Of a DNA stretch of 64,000 nt, positions 17,266 to 25,158 are shown one piece after another; positions within the stretch are counted from its first letter, which is position 1; each line of letters begins with the position of its first letter. Below the pieces are notes generated by a model. That model was not told the DNA's origin. It saw only the letters and a list, made by a program, of their open reading frames with translations, and did no database searches. This DNA comes from Sphingomonas ginsenosidivorax. GTDB taxonomy: Bacteria > Pseudomonadota > Alphaproteobacteria > Sphingomonadales > Sphingomonadaceae. The DNA lies in contig NZ_VOQR01000001.1 of NCBI RefSeq assembly GCF_007995065.1, positions 3,600,501 through 3,664,500 on the forward strand, given 5' to 3'. The position numbers were made by a program, and so were the translations under genes.

Positions 17266-18756
17266 CTACCGTTCTTCCTCAAGCATAAGCCGTGCGGTGG
17301 CCTTCGCGCTGCCGACGACGCCGGGGATGCCGGCGCCGGGGTGCGTGCCGGCGCCGACGAAGTAGAGGTTGGGGATCGCCTCGTCGCGGTTGTGGACGCG
17401 GAAATAGGCGCTCTGCGTCAGCACCGGTTCGAGGCTGAAGGCGGAGCCCAGATGCGCGTTCAGGTCTTCGGCGAAGTTGTTCGGCGCGTAGGAGAACTTG
17501 GTCACGATCCGGTCGTGGATGTCGGGGATCAGCCGCCGGCCGATCTCGTCGAGGATGCGCTTTTCGAGGATCGGCGCGATCTCGTCCCAGTCGACCGGGA
17601 ATTTGCCCATGTGCGGCACCGGGGCCAGCGCGTAGAAGGTCGAGTGACCCTCGGGCGCGAGGCTCGGATCGGTGACGGTCGGGTGGTGCAAATAGAGCGA
17701 AAAGTCCTCTGCCAGTACGCCGTGGTCGTAAATGTCCTCGAGCAGCCCCTTATAACGCGGCCCGAACAGGATCATGTGGTGCGGGATGCCCGGCCAGGTG
17801 CCCTTGATCCCGAAATGCACGACGAACAGCGAGGGACTGTACTTCTTGCGCTCGAGCGACGCCTTCTTGCGCTGCGAACTGCGTGAGGTGGCGAGCAGGT
17901 CGCGATAGGTGTGCATGATGTCGCTGTTCGCCGCGATCGCATCCGCGGTGCCCGACCAGCCGCTGGCGCAGGTGACGCCGGTGGCGCGGTCGCCGAGCGT
18001 CTCGATCGACGTCACCGGGTCGTCGAGGCGCAGCACGCCGCCAAGACGCTCGAACTGCGTGACCAGGGCGGCGACCAGCCGGTTGGTGCCGCCGCGCGCG
18101 AACCAGACGCCGCCGTCGCGCTCGAGCTTGTGGATCAGCGCGTAGATCGCGCTCGTCGTCATCGGATTGCCGCCGACGAGCAGCGTGTGGAACGACAGCG
18201 CCTCGCGCAGCTTCTCCGATTTCACGAAGCTCGACACTATCGAATAGACCGAGCGCCACGCCTGGTATTTGGCGAGGGACGGCGCCGCCTTGATCATCGA
18301 CCCGAAGTCGAGGAACGCGACATGGCCGAGCTTCTCATAGCCTTCGCGGAACACGCCGGCGGAGTAATCGAGGAACTTGAGATACCCCTCCCAGTCGCCG
18401 GGGTGCAGCCGCTCGATCTCCGAGCGCATCAGCGTGTCGTCGTTGGTATAGTCGAAATTGGTCCCGTCGGGCCAGTTGAGCCGGTAGAAGGGGAGCACCG
18501 GATCGAGCGTCACGTCCTCGGCCATGTCGCGGCCGGACAGCGCCCAGAGCTCGCGCAGGCAATCGGGATCGGTGATGACGGTCGGCCCGGCATCGAAGGT
18601 GAAGGTGCCTTCGTCGATGGCACGCTCCCAGAAATAGCCGCGGCCGCCGGGCTTGTCGCGGCTCTCGACGATCGTCGTCTGCACGCCGGCCGATTGCAGC
18701 CGGATGGCGAGCGCCAGTCCGCCAAACCCTGCACCGATGACGATCGCTGTCTTCAT
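17266..18756 (-). CDS. crtI: Phytoene desaturase
   Basis: 496 residues. The N-terminal dinucleotide fold VIGAGFGGLALAIRL (residues 6-20) and the C-terminal carotenoid-desaturase signature (NLYFVGAGTHPGAGIPGV) are both intact. CrtI converts phytoene to lycopene, using FAD and oxygen. Its ATG overlaps the crtY stop (ATGA), so the two are translationally coupled. Only 4 bp separate its stop from the repeat element downstream. Confidence 0.95.
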   Translation of the reverse strand: MKTAIVIGAGFGGLALAIRLQSAGVQTTIVESRDKPGGRGYFWERAIDEGTFTFDAGPTVITDPDCLRELWALSGRDMAEDVTLDPVLPFYRLNWPDGTNFDYTNDDTLMRSEIERLHPGDWEGYLKFLDYSAGVFREGYEKLGHVAFLDFGSMIKAAPSLAKYQAWRSVYSIVSSFVKSEKLREALSFHTLLVGGNPMTTSAIYALIHKLERDGGVWFARGGTNRLVAALVTQFERLGGVLRLDDPVTSIETLGDRATGVTCASGWSGTADAIAANSDIMHTYRDLLATSRSSQRKKASLERKKYSPSLFVVHFGIKGTWPGIPHHMILFGPRYKGLLEDIYDHGVLAEDFSLYLHHPTVTDPSLAPEGHSTFYALAPVPHMGKFPVDWDEIAPILEKRILDEIGRRLIPDIHDRIVTKFSYAPNNFAEDLNAHLGSAFSLEPVLTQSAYFRVHNRDEAIPNLYFVGAGTHPGAGIPGVVGSAKATARLMLEEER

Positions 18757-19919
18757 GGTTTCATACTGCCTGCGATGGCGCGGATCGCGCGCGAGATGGG
18801 AACGGGGGGCTTGCCGGTAAGGATACGGGCCTTGTCGATCAGGGTCGAGTTGCCCGCATAGAAGCGGCCGATCAGACGCGGCGATAGCGTGTAGAAGCGC
18901 TCGAGAATGCGATAGCGTTCCATGGGTTCGGCGGCGCGGAACAACATCGTGTCGAGCATCCGGTAGAAGCCGCGCTGCGCCCAGGTCTTCCGGGCGAGAC
19001 CGTGCGTCACCTGGTACAGCGCGGACCCCGAAAAGTCGCGGCGGTCGGCGAGCAGCGCCGCGGTCCGCACCGCGTCGGGCAGCGAGTAGCCGGTGGTCGG
19101 GTGGAACAGCCCGGCGCGCATCCCGACCTTGGCGATCGTCACGCCGCTCGAACGCCAATAGGCGTCGAAATCGCCGCCCCACACGACCGGCAGCACGCCC
19201 GATTCGATCCGGCCCTCAGCATCGACCGCCCAGCCGCGCGCGGCGGCATAGGCGTCGATCCGCGCGGTCAGCGCCGCGACGTCGAGGTCGGGGGTGTCGC
19301 TGTAATAGGTGTCCTCGACGAACATCCGGTCGTCTGTGAACGGCAGGCAATAGACGAAGCGATAGCCGTCGATCTGTTCGACCGTGGCGTCCATCACGCG
19401 CGGCTGGGGTGCGCCGTGCGGGGCCGACAACGCGAGTTCGCGGCCGACGAACTTCTGCCAGCCGAGCGACAGCGTCGACAGGTCGCCCGGACCGCGCGCG
19501 TCGATCACGCCCTTGGCCTCGATACGGTCGCCATCGGCGAGCACCACCGCGGTCGCGCTGACACCCAGCACCTTGCGGCCCAGCAGCAGCGCTTCGGACG
19601 GCAACGCGCGCCGGACCGCGGCGTCCAGCTTCTCGCTGCGGATCGAATAATAGCGCTCGTCGATCGTGCGGGCGTGGTGCGGGAAGGCGATGTCGTATCC
19701 CTCCCACGCATGCGCGACGAGCGGCTCGACGATCCAGCGGTGCGCATGGGCTACGTCGCTGCCGAAGAACGACCAGATATGGTTGCCGCCGACGACGCTG
19801 TCGGTGTCGATCAGCCGCACGTCGAGCGCGGGATGCTTGCCCTTCAGCGCGAGCGCGACGAGCCCGCCTGCCAGGCCGCCGCCGACGATCGCGACGTCGC
19901 AGGTGATCGTCGATGCCAT
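18753..19919 (-). CDS. crtY: Lycopene beta-cyclase
   Basis: 388 residues. FAD-binding motif VGGGLAGGLVALAL starts at residue 12, and the CrtY-typical segments GGNHIWSFF, YCLPF, RAGLFHPTTGYSLPDAV and ERYRILERFYTL are visible. It cyclises both ends of lycopene to give beta-carotene at the membrane. It is first in the crtY-crtI unit. No hydroxylase or ketolase genes (crtZ, crtW, crtG) occur in the window. Confidence 0.95.
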   Translation of the reverse strand: MASTITCDVAIVGGGLAGGLVALALKGKHPALDVRLIDTDSVVGGNHIWSFFGSDVAHAHRWIVEPLVAHAWEGYDIAFPHHARTIDERYYSIRSEKLDAAVRRALPSEALLLGRKVLGVSATAVVLADGDRIEAKGVIDARGPGDLSTLSLGWQKFVGRELALSAPHGAPQPRVMDATVEQIDGYRFVYCLPFTDDRMFVEDTYYSDTPDLDVAALTARIDAYAAARGWAVDAEGRIESGVLPVVWGGDFDAYWRSSGVTIAKVGMRAGLFHPTTGYSLPDAVRTAALLADRRDFSGSALYQVTHGLARKTWAQRGFYRMLDTMLFRAAEPMERYRILERFYTLSPRLIGRFYAGNSTLIDKARILTGKPPVPISRAIRAIAGSMKP

Positions 19920-19961
19920 GGCCTTCGACTATCGCAATCCGCGAACGTCGAGAAGCCGCTT

Positions 19962-19990
19962 TTGCCCGGTGGGACGTTTCGTCATACCCT
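19962..19990 (+). promoter_or_regulatory. Probable leaderless promoter of the GNAT gene
   Basis: TTGCCC (19962-19967), a 17-bp spacer and TACCCT (19985-19990) end exactly 6 nt before the ATG at 19997. No Shine-Dalgarno sequence is present. Confidence 0.5.
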
Positions 19991-19996
19991 GTTCGG

Positions 19997-20542
19997 ATGA
20001 CGCCCCCGGTCCTCACCACTGCAAGGCTGACGCTCGAAGGACCCGACCCGGCCGACCTGCCCGATTTCGCCGCGATGTGGGCGGACCCCTTGGTCTATGC
20101 GATGATCGGCGGGCGGGCCTTCACGCGGGAAGAGACGTGGCACCGGGTGCTGCGCCATATCGGGCATTGGCAGGTCGTCGGCTATGGCAACTGGACGATC
20201 CGCGAGCGCGCCAGCGGGCGGATCGCCGGGTCGGTCGGCCTGATGGATTCGCGCCGCGACACGGTGCCGTCGTTCGAGGGGACGCCGGAGATGGGCTGGG
20301 CGCTGTGTTCCTGGGCGCATGGCCGGGGGTTCGGCGGCGAGGCGGTGGCGGCCGCGCTCGGCTGGGCGGATGCGCAGGGGATCGCGCGGACGGTGTGCAT
20401 CATCGATCCGGCCAACACGGCGTCGATCGGGCTCGCGGGCAAGATGGGCTATGTCCGCGTCGCCGACGCCACCTACCGCGATGCGCCGACGCTGCTGTTC
20501 GCGCGTGCGGCTCCGGACGTCAGCCCTTCGGCTTCCAGGTGA
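19997..20542 (+). CDS. GNAT-family N-acetyltransferase (RimJ/RimL-like)
   Basis: 181 residues from ATG 19997. The pattern LTTARLTLEGPDPADLPDFAAMWADP is typical of the RimL-like acetyltransferase_3 group. Motif A appears as GWALCSWAHGRGFGGEAVAAAL, and the C-terminal N-TAS-IGLAGKMGY is the usual end of the fold. It transfers acetyl from acetyl-CoA to an unidentified amine. Its end overlaps the convergent dedA gene by 23 bp. Confidence 0.85.
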   Translation: MTPPVLTTARLTLEGPDPADLPDFAAMWADPLVYAMIGGRAFTREETWHRVLRHIGHWQVVGYGNWTIRERASGRIAGSVGLMDSRRDTVPSFEGTPEMGWALCSWAHGRGFGGEAVAAALGWADAQGIARTVCIIDPANTASIGLAGKMGYVRVADATYRDAPTLLFARAAPDVSPSASR

Positions 20543-21119
20543 GCACGCGCCAGACATAGCCGATCACGATCACCGCCATGATCGCCACCGCGACCGGGCC
20601 GACATAGCGGTCGAGCTGGCGGAAATGCGCGCCCATCGCGATCCCGGCATAGGCGAGCACGGTGTTCCAGATCGCGGTGCCCGCCGCGGTCCAGAGCAGG
20701 AATTTCCAGAGCGGCATGCAGGTCATCCCCGCCGGCAGCGAGATGACGGTGCGGAAGGTCGGCATGAAGCGGAACACGAACACCACCCAGATCCCGCGCT
20801 TCAGGAAGAAGGCGTGGAGGCGCTCGACGTCGCGCCATTCGAGCGTCAGCCAGCGGCCGTGCTTCGCGATGAACGGGCGGAAGCGCTCGTAGCCGATGTT
20901 GCGGCCGAGCCAGTACCAGAAATAATTGCCCGCGACCGACCCCGCGGTGCCCCAGGCGACCAGCGGCACCAGCCCCATGTCGCCGCGTGCGACCGCCATC
21001 CCGCCCAGGCCCATGATGACCTCGGACGGCACTGGCGGCACGATGTTCTCGAGCGCCATCAGCAGGAAGATGCCGATATAGCCGCCCCAGGCGATCAGGT
21101 TGAGGATGAACTCGGTCAC
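20520..21119 (-). CDS. dedA: DedA-family membrane protein
   Basis: 199 residues with four to five hydrophobic segments. Diagnostic DedA features are ENIVPPVPSEVIMGLGG near the N-terminus (with the conserved acidic residues) and the FRFMPTFRTVISLPAG motif containing the essential arginines. DedA proteins are proposed undecaprenyl-phosphate or phospholipid flippases driven by ion gradients. Downstream, in its own direction, lies the GNAT gene end; upstream is the palindromic array. Confidence 0.9.
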   Translation of the reverse strand: MTEFILNLIAWGGYIGIFLLMALENIVPPVPSEVIMGLGGMAVARGDMGLVPLVAWGTAGSVAGNYFWYWLGRNIGYERFRPFIAKHGRWLTLEWRDVERLHAFFLKRGIWVVFVFRFMPTFRTVISLPAGMTCMPLWKFLLWTAAGTAIWNTVLAYAGIAMGAHFRQLDRYVGPVAVAIMAVIVIGYVWRVLTWKPKG

Positions 21120-21420
21120 CTGTTCCCCTCCCGCGTGCGGGAGGGGGTAGGGGAGGGCGTGTCCGCGGGCGGGGGGCGGCGTGTCTGGACAGGCCCTCCC
21201 CCAACCCCTCCCGCAAGCGGGAGGGGAGTTTCAGGGGCGACCCCTCCCGCAAGCGGAAGGGGAGTTTCTGGGGAACCCCCTCCCGCAAGCGGAAGGAGAG
21301 TTTCTGGGGAACCCCCTCCCGCTTGCGGGAGGGGGTAGGGGGTGGGCTCGCGATCTCGGCGGAAGCTGGTGCGGATGGCGCGAGCCCACCCCCGGCCCCT
21401 CCCGCGAGCGGGAGGGGAGA
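21120..21420. repeat. Tandem array of GC-rich palindromes (CCCTCCCGCAAGCGGGAGGG)
   Basis: At least six copies of a CCCTCCCGC-AAGCGGGAGGG hairpin lie head to tail in about 300 bp. Middle units are separated by nearly identical GAGTTTCTGGGGAACC linkers, and one unit is inverted (GCTTGCGGGAGGGGG). The array fills the 336-bp gap between the gshB stop and the dedA start. No open reading frame in it looks real. Confidence 0.85.
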
Positions 21421-21455
21421 AAGGATTCCACGTCCCGCGAACGGGAAGCGCTACG

Positions 21456-22406
21456 TTAAGCACGCACCTTCTTCTCGATTGCGTCCCAGATCATGCCGGC
21501 GACATCGGTGCCGTCGAACCGCTCGATCGCGACGATCCCGGTCGGCGAGGTGACGTTGATCTCGGTCAGCCACTTGCCGCCGATCACGTCGATCCCGACG
21601 AACAGCAGCCCGCGCTTCTTGAGTTCGGGCCCGAGCACCGCGCAGATCTCGCGCTCGGTCTCGGTCAGCGCGGTCTTCTCCGCCGACCCGCCGACCGCGA
21701 GGTTGGAGCGGATCTCGCCTTCGCCGGGCAGCCGGTTGATCGCGCCGGCGACCTCGCCGTCGACCAGCACGATGCGCTTGTCCCCCTTTGCCACGTCGGG
21801 AAGGAACGCCTGCACCATGTGCGGCTCGCGCCAGGTCATGTTGAAGACCTCGATCAGCGCGGACAGGTTGGCGCCGTCGGACTCGACCTTGAAGATCGCC
21901 TTGCCGCCATTGCCGTGGAGCGGCTTGACGACGATCGCGCCGTGCTCCGCGAGGAACGCGCGCGCCTCGTCGAGGCTGCGCGTGACGAGCGTCGGCGGCA
22001 TGAACTGCGGATAGTCGAGCACGAACACCTTTTCGGGCGCGTTGCGGACGTTCGCCGGATCGTTCACCACGAGCGTCTTGTCGGCGATGCGCTCGAGCAG
22101 GTGCGTCGCGGTGATGTAGCCGAGGTCGAACGGCGGATCCTGCCGCATCAGCACGACATCGGCCTCGTCGCCGAGGTCGAGCTGGACCGGTTCGCCGAAG
22201 CTGAAATGGTCGCCCTCGACGCGCTGCACGGTGACGGGATGCGCCTTCGCCCAGACGCGGCCGTCGCGGTAGTTCAGGTCCTCGGCGCCGTAGTGGAACA
22301 GCGCATGGCCGCGGGCCTGCGCGGCCAGCATCAGCGCGAAGGTCGAATCGCCGACGATGTTGATGTCGGCGATCGGGTCCATCTGGACGGCGACGGTGAG
22401 GGGCAT
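21456..22406 (-). CDS. gshB: Glutathione synthetase
   Basis: 316 residues from ATG 22406, identical in length to E. coli GshB. The start is supported by GAAAGG 6 nt upstream; an in-frame GTG 21 nt earlier is less likely. ATP-grasp features are present: VVKPLHGNGGKAIFKV, then MVQAFLPDVAKGDKRIVLVDGE, then VGIDVIGGKWLTEINVTSPTG. The enzyme ligates glycine to gamma-glutamylcysteine. A functional link to the Atm1-type glutathione exporter upstream is possible. Confidence 0.95.
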   Translation of the reverse strand: MPLTVAVQMDPIADINIVGDSTFALMLAAQARGHALFHYGAEDLNYRDGRVWAKAHPVTVQRVEGDHFSFGEPVQLDLGDEADVVLMRQDPPFDLGYITATHLLERIADKTLVVNDPANVRNAPEKVFVLDYPQFMPPTLVTRSLDEARAFLAEHGAIVVKPLHGNGGKAIFKVESDGANLSALIEVFNMTWREPHMVQAFLPDVAKGDKRIVLVDGEVAGAINRLPGEGEIRSNLAVGGSAEKTALTETEREICAVLGPELKKRGLLFVGIDVIGGKWLTEINVTSPTGIVAIERFDGTDVAGMIWDAIEKKVRA

Positions 22407-22421
22407 GGCAAACCTTTCATG

Positions 22422-22503
22422 CGTCACCCCAGCGAAGGCCGGGGTCTCTCAGGTCGGGCCGGATGCCCTCCCCACGAAGACCCCGGCCTTTGCTGGGGTG
22501 ACG
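22422..22503. repeat. Palindromic pair element, GTCACCCCAGCGAAGGC family
   Basis: CGTCACCCCAGCGAAGGCCG and its reverse complement ending at 22503 flank a 30-bp spacer. The element begins within 20 bp upstream of the gshB start. Confidence 0.8.
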
Positions 22504-22551
22504 GATTGTGTGAACGCGATGTAGGCGGCGGGTGTTCCGCTGTCACCCGCG

Positions 22552-22965
22552 CTAGGGCTGCCACGCATTCTCGATATGCCGCGGCCGCGTGCCCGGCGCG
22601 AGCAGGATGACGTCGACGCGGATGTCGTCGCTCGGGCCGGCATAGGTCGGCATCAGATACTCCGCGGCAGCAGCGACGCGTGCGAGGCGACGCTCGTCGA
22701 TCGCGAAGTCGAGTTCGGCGGCGGTGGCACGCGTCTTCACCTCGATGAAAGCGACTAGGGAGCCTTTGCGCGCGACGAGGTCCACTTCGCCGGCGGGGGT
22801 GCGGACGCGGCGGTCGAGGATGCGCCAGCCCTTCAGCCGCAGCCACCAGCCCGCGAGTCGCTCGCCGCGGCGGCCCGCGGCTTCGGCGGCCTGGCGGTTG
22901 CGCGTATTCCCCTCCCGCCTGCGGGAGGGGCCAGGGGAGGGGGTGTGGGTCACCGCACTGGACAT
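22552..22965 (-). CDS. yraN: UPF0102 protein YraN, predicted endonuclease-like
   Basis: 137 residues from ATG 22965, with GTG 22953 and TTG 22989 as alternatives. The conserved core begins at NTRNRQAAEAAGRRGERLA and continues with the nuclease-like motif GEVDLVARKGSLVAFIEVKTR. The first 20-30 residues, whichever start is used, are encoded by a GC-rich palindromic repeat and are unlike other YraN proteins. Synteny with rsmI and an LpoA-like gene matches the E. coli yraL-yraM-yraN locus. Biochemical role is not established. Confidence 0.82.
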   Translation of the reverse strand: MSSAVTHTPSPGPSRRREGNTRNRQAAEAAGRRGERLAGWWLRLKGWRILDRRVRTPAGEVDLVARKGSLVAFIEVKTRATAAELDFAIDERRLARVAAAAEYLMPTYAGPSDDIRVDVILLAPGTRPRHIENAWQP

Positions 22966-23001
22966 GCCCTCCCCCAACCCCTCCCACAAGTGGGAGGGGA
23001 G
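22907..23001. repeat. GC-rich palindrome pair overlapping the yraN start
   Basis: CCCCTCCCGCCTGCGGGAGGGG at the left and CCCCTCCCACAAGTGGGAGGGG at the right are hairpins in inverse orientation around a 50-bp spacer. The element lies between rsmI and yraN and forms the 5' end of the yraN frame. Confidence 0.8.
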
Positions 23002-23844
23002 TTAGCCCTTCATCTCGAGCGCCCGCGCGTAGAGGGTCTTGCGGTCGAGGCCCAATTTCTTCGCGACTTCGCTCGCCGCCTGGCCGGTCGACAGGCGGGT
23101 CAGTGCCTCGGCGAGCGCGGTGTCGGCGTCGTCCTGGCTCGCGGGCGGCGCTTCGCCGGGCGGGGCGACGACGATGACGATCTCGCCGCGCGGGGGGGCG
23201 TCGGCGTAGCGGGTGGCGAGCTGGGTGAGCGTGCCGGTCACCGCTTCCTCGAACTTCTTGGTGATCTCGCGCGTCACCGCGGCGTCGCGGTCGCCCAGGC
23301 CCTCGGCGAGCGCGGACAGGCTGGCGGCGAGGCGGGGGCCGGATTCGTAGAGGACCAGCGTCGCGCGGATCGCGGCGATCTCGGCGATCGCTTCGGCGCG
23401 GGCGTGCGCCTTCGAGGGCAGGAAGCCGATGAACAGGAAGCGGTCGGTGGGCAGGCCGGCGAGCGTCAGGGCTGCGACCGCGGCGCAAGGGCCCGGGATC
23501 GTCACGACCAGATGCCCGGCGGCGCGCGCGTCGCGGACCAGCTTGAAGCCGGGGTCGGAGATGAGCGGCGTGCCGGCATCGGAGACGAGCGCCACCGCCT
23601 CGGTCGCCATGCGGGCGATCAGGCCGGGGCGGACGCCCTCGGCGCTGTGGTCGTGATAGGGCGTCATCGGGCGCTTGATGCCGATATGGTGGAGCAGTTT
23701 CGCGGTGACGCGGCTGTCCTCGACCGCGATGACGTCGGCGCGCGACAGGACGTCGGCGGCGCGCGGCGTCAGATCACCGAGATTGCCGATCGGCGTCGCG
23801 ACGATGTAGAGGCCGGGTTCGAGAGGATTTTGGGGGATGGTCAT
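23002..23844 (-). CDS. rsmI: 16S rRNA 2'-O-ribose methyltransferase RsmI
   Basis: 280 residues. The tetrapyrrole-methylase fold is clear: LYIVATPIGNLGDLTPRA, VIAVEDSRVTAKLL, YHDHSAEG, VSDAGTPLISDPGFKLV and IPGPCAAVAAL. RsmI methylates the 2'-O of cytidine 1402 in 16S rRNA. Its start overlaps that of the divergent LpoA-like gene. The C-terminal helix-turn-helix-like tail (AASEVAKKLGLDRKTLYARAL) is typical of the family. Confidence 0.94.
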   Translation of the reverse strand: MTIPQNPLEPGLYIVATPIGNLGDLTPRAADVLSRADVIAVEDSRVTAKLLHHIGIKRPMTPYHDHSAEGVRPGLIARMATEAVALVSDAGTPLISDPGFKLVRDARAAGHLVVTIPGPCAAVAALTLAGLPTDRFLFIGFLPSKAHARAEAIAEIAAIRATLVLYESGPRLAASLSALAEGLGDRDAAVTREITKKFEEAVTGTLTQLATRYADAPPRGEIVIVVAPPGEAPPASQDDADTALAEALTRLSTGQAASEVAKKLGLDRKTLYARALEMKG

Positions 23845-25042
23845 GGCTCAGGCATCGATATCGCAACGCGGGCGAGGTGTCGCCCGCTGGATCGTGATTG
23901 CAGCGGGCGGCCTGCTCGCGGCGTGCCAGACGATCGTGCCCAAGGGGCCGGTGACGTCGTCGCAAGCGCGGCCGACGACCCGGCCCGCTGCGGAGGGACC
24001 GATCGGCGTCGAGGCCGGCATCCCGCGCGATGCCGAACGCAACCGCGTCGCGCTGCTGGTGCCGCTGTCGGGCGGCAACGCCGGCGTCGGCACCTCGATC
24101 GCCAACGCGACGATGCTCGCGCTGCTGGATACGCAGAACCAGCGCGTGCGGATCACCAACTACGACACCGCGACGGGTGCGGCGGCGGCGGCACAGCGCG
24201 CGATCGCCGACGGCGCGCAGCTGATCCTGGGGCCGTTGCTCGCCGACGACGTCCGCGCGGTCGCACCGATCGCGCAGGCGGCCAAGGTGCCGGTGATCAG
24301 CTTCTCCAACGATTCGGGCGTGGCCGGGAACGGTGTGTTCCTGATGGGCTATGCGCCGACCCAGTCGATTTCGCGCGTCGTCGACTTCGCGAAAAGCCGC
24401 GGCGTCAGCAATTTCGCCGGGCTGGTCCCGAACGGGCTGTACGGCGAGCGCGCGTCGACCGCGTTCCTGCGCGCGGTCGAGGGCGCGGGCGGCCAGGTCG
24501 TCTCGCTGCAGACCTATGCGCGGACCGCGGGCGGCGTGACCGGCGCGGCGGCGCGGCTGGCGGCGAAGGCGCCGTACGACGCGGTGCTGGTCGCCGACAG
24601 CGGCGCGACCGCGGCACAGGCGGCGGGGCTGGTGAAGCGCGGCGCGGGCGCGTCGACGCGGATTCTCGGCACCGAGCTGTGGAATTCGGAGACCGCGCTG
24701 GCGGCCAAGCCGGCGCTGGCGGGGGCATGGTATGCGGCGGTGTCGGACACGCTGTACCGGCAATATGCCGCCAAATACCGCGCGCGGTTCGGGAGCGGGC
24801 CGTACCGGCTGTCGAGCATCGGCTATGATTCGGTGCTGCTGACGGTGCGGATCGCGCGCGACTGGCGGCCGGGGACGGCGTTCCCGGTCGGTCGGCTGCG
24901 CGATGGCGACGGCTTTTCGGGAATCGACGGCGCGTTCCGCTTCGGGCGCGACAGCATCGCCGAGCGTGCGCTCGAGGTGAAGGAGATCCGCGGGGGCACG
25001 ACCAGCGTGGTGTCGCCGGCGCCAACCGGGTTCGGGGGGTAA
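23843..25042 (+). CDS. LpoA-like penicillin-binding-protein activator lipoprotein
   Basis: 399 residues from ATG 23843; an in-frame ATG at 23837 is equally possible. A lipobox LLAAC places the lipidated cysteine at residue 28. The rest is a periplasmic-binding-protein fold (VALLVPLSGGNAGVG, NYDTATGAAAAAQRAIADGAQLILGPLLADDV, FAGLVPNGLYGERA), matching the C-terminal domain of LpoA/YraM. It lacks LpoA's N-terminal TPR domain. LpoA activates PBP1A from the outer membrane in E. coli; in alphaproteobacteria this role is inferred. Its position beside rsmI and yraN is the conserved neighbourhood. Confidence 0.85.
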   Translation: MAQASISQRGRGVARWIVIAAGGLLAACQTIVPKGPVTSSQARPTTRPAAEGPIGVEAGIPRDAERNRVALLVPLSGGNAGVGTSIANATMLALLDTQNQRVRITNYDTATGAAAAAQRAIADGAQLILGPLLADDVRAVAPIAQAAKVPVISFSNDSGVAGNGVFLMGYAPTQSISRVVDFAKSRGVSNFAGLVPNGLYGERASTAFLRAVEGAGGQVVSLQTYARTAGGVTGAAARLAAKAPYDAVLVADSGATAAQAAGLVKRGAGASTRILGTELWNSETALAAKPALAGAWYAAVSDTLYRQYAAKYRARFGSGPYRLSSIGYDSVLLTVRIARDWRPGTAFPVGRLRDGDGFSGIDGAFRFGRDSIAERALEVKEIRGGTTSVVSPAPTGFGG

Positions 25043-25053
25043 TCCTGCCCTGT

Positions 25054-25136
25054 CGTCATCCCAGCGAAGGCTGGGATCTCGTGCGTCGGGGGCGCCGCTT
25101 GATCCGCGAGAGACCCCAGCCTTCGCTGGGGTGACG
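25054..25136. repeat. Palindromic pair element, CAGCGAAGGCTGG family
   Basis: CGTCATCCCAGCGAAGGCTG and its near-complement ending in GGGGTGACG flank a 27-bp spacer. It lies between the convergent LpoA-like and hemW genes and could act as a bidirectional terminator. Confidence 0.85.
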
Positions 25137-25158
25137 GTTTGGGGGTAGCGGGCCGTTA

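Noticed and set aside
21120..21420. CRISPR array
   Set aside because: Repeats are palindromic hairpins with nearly identical linkers, not direct repeats with unique spacers, and no cas genes are present.
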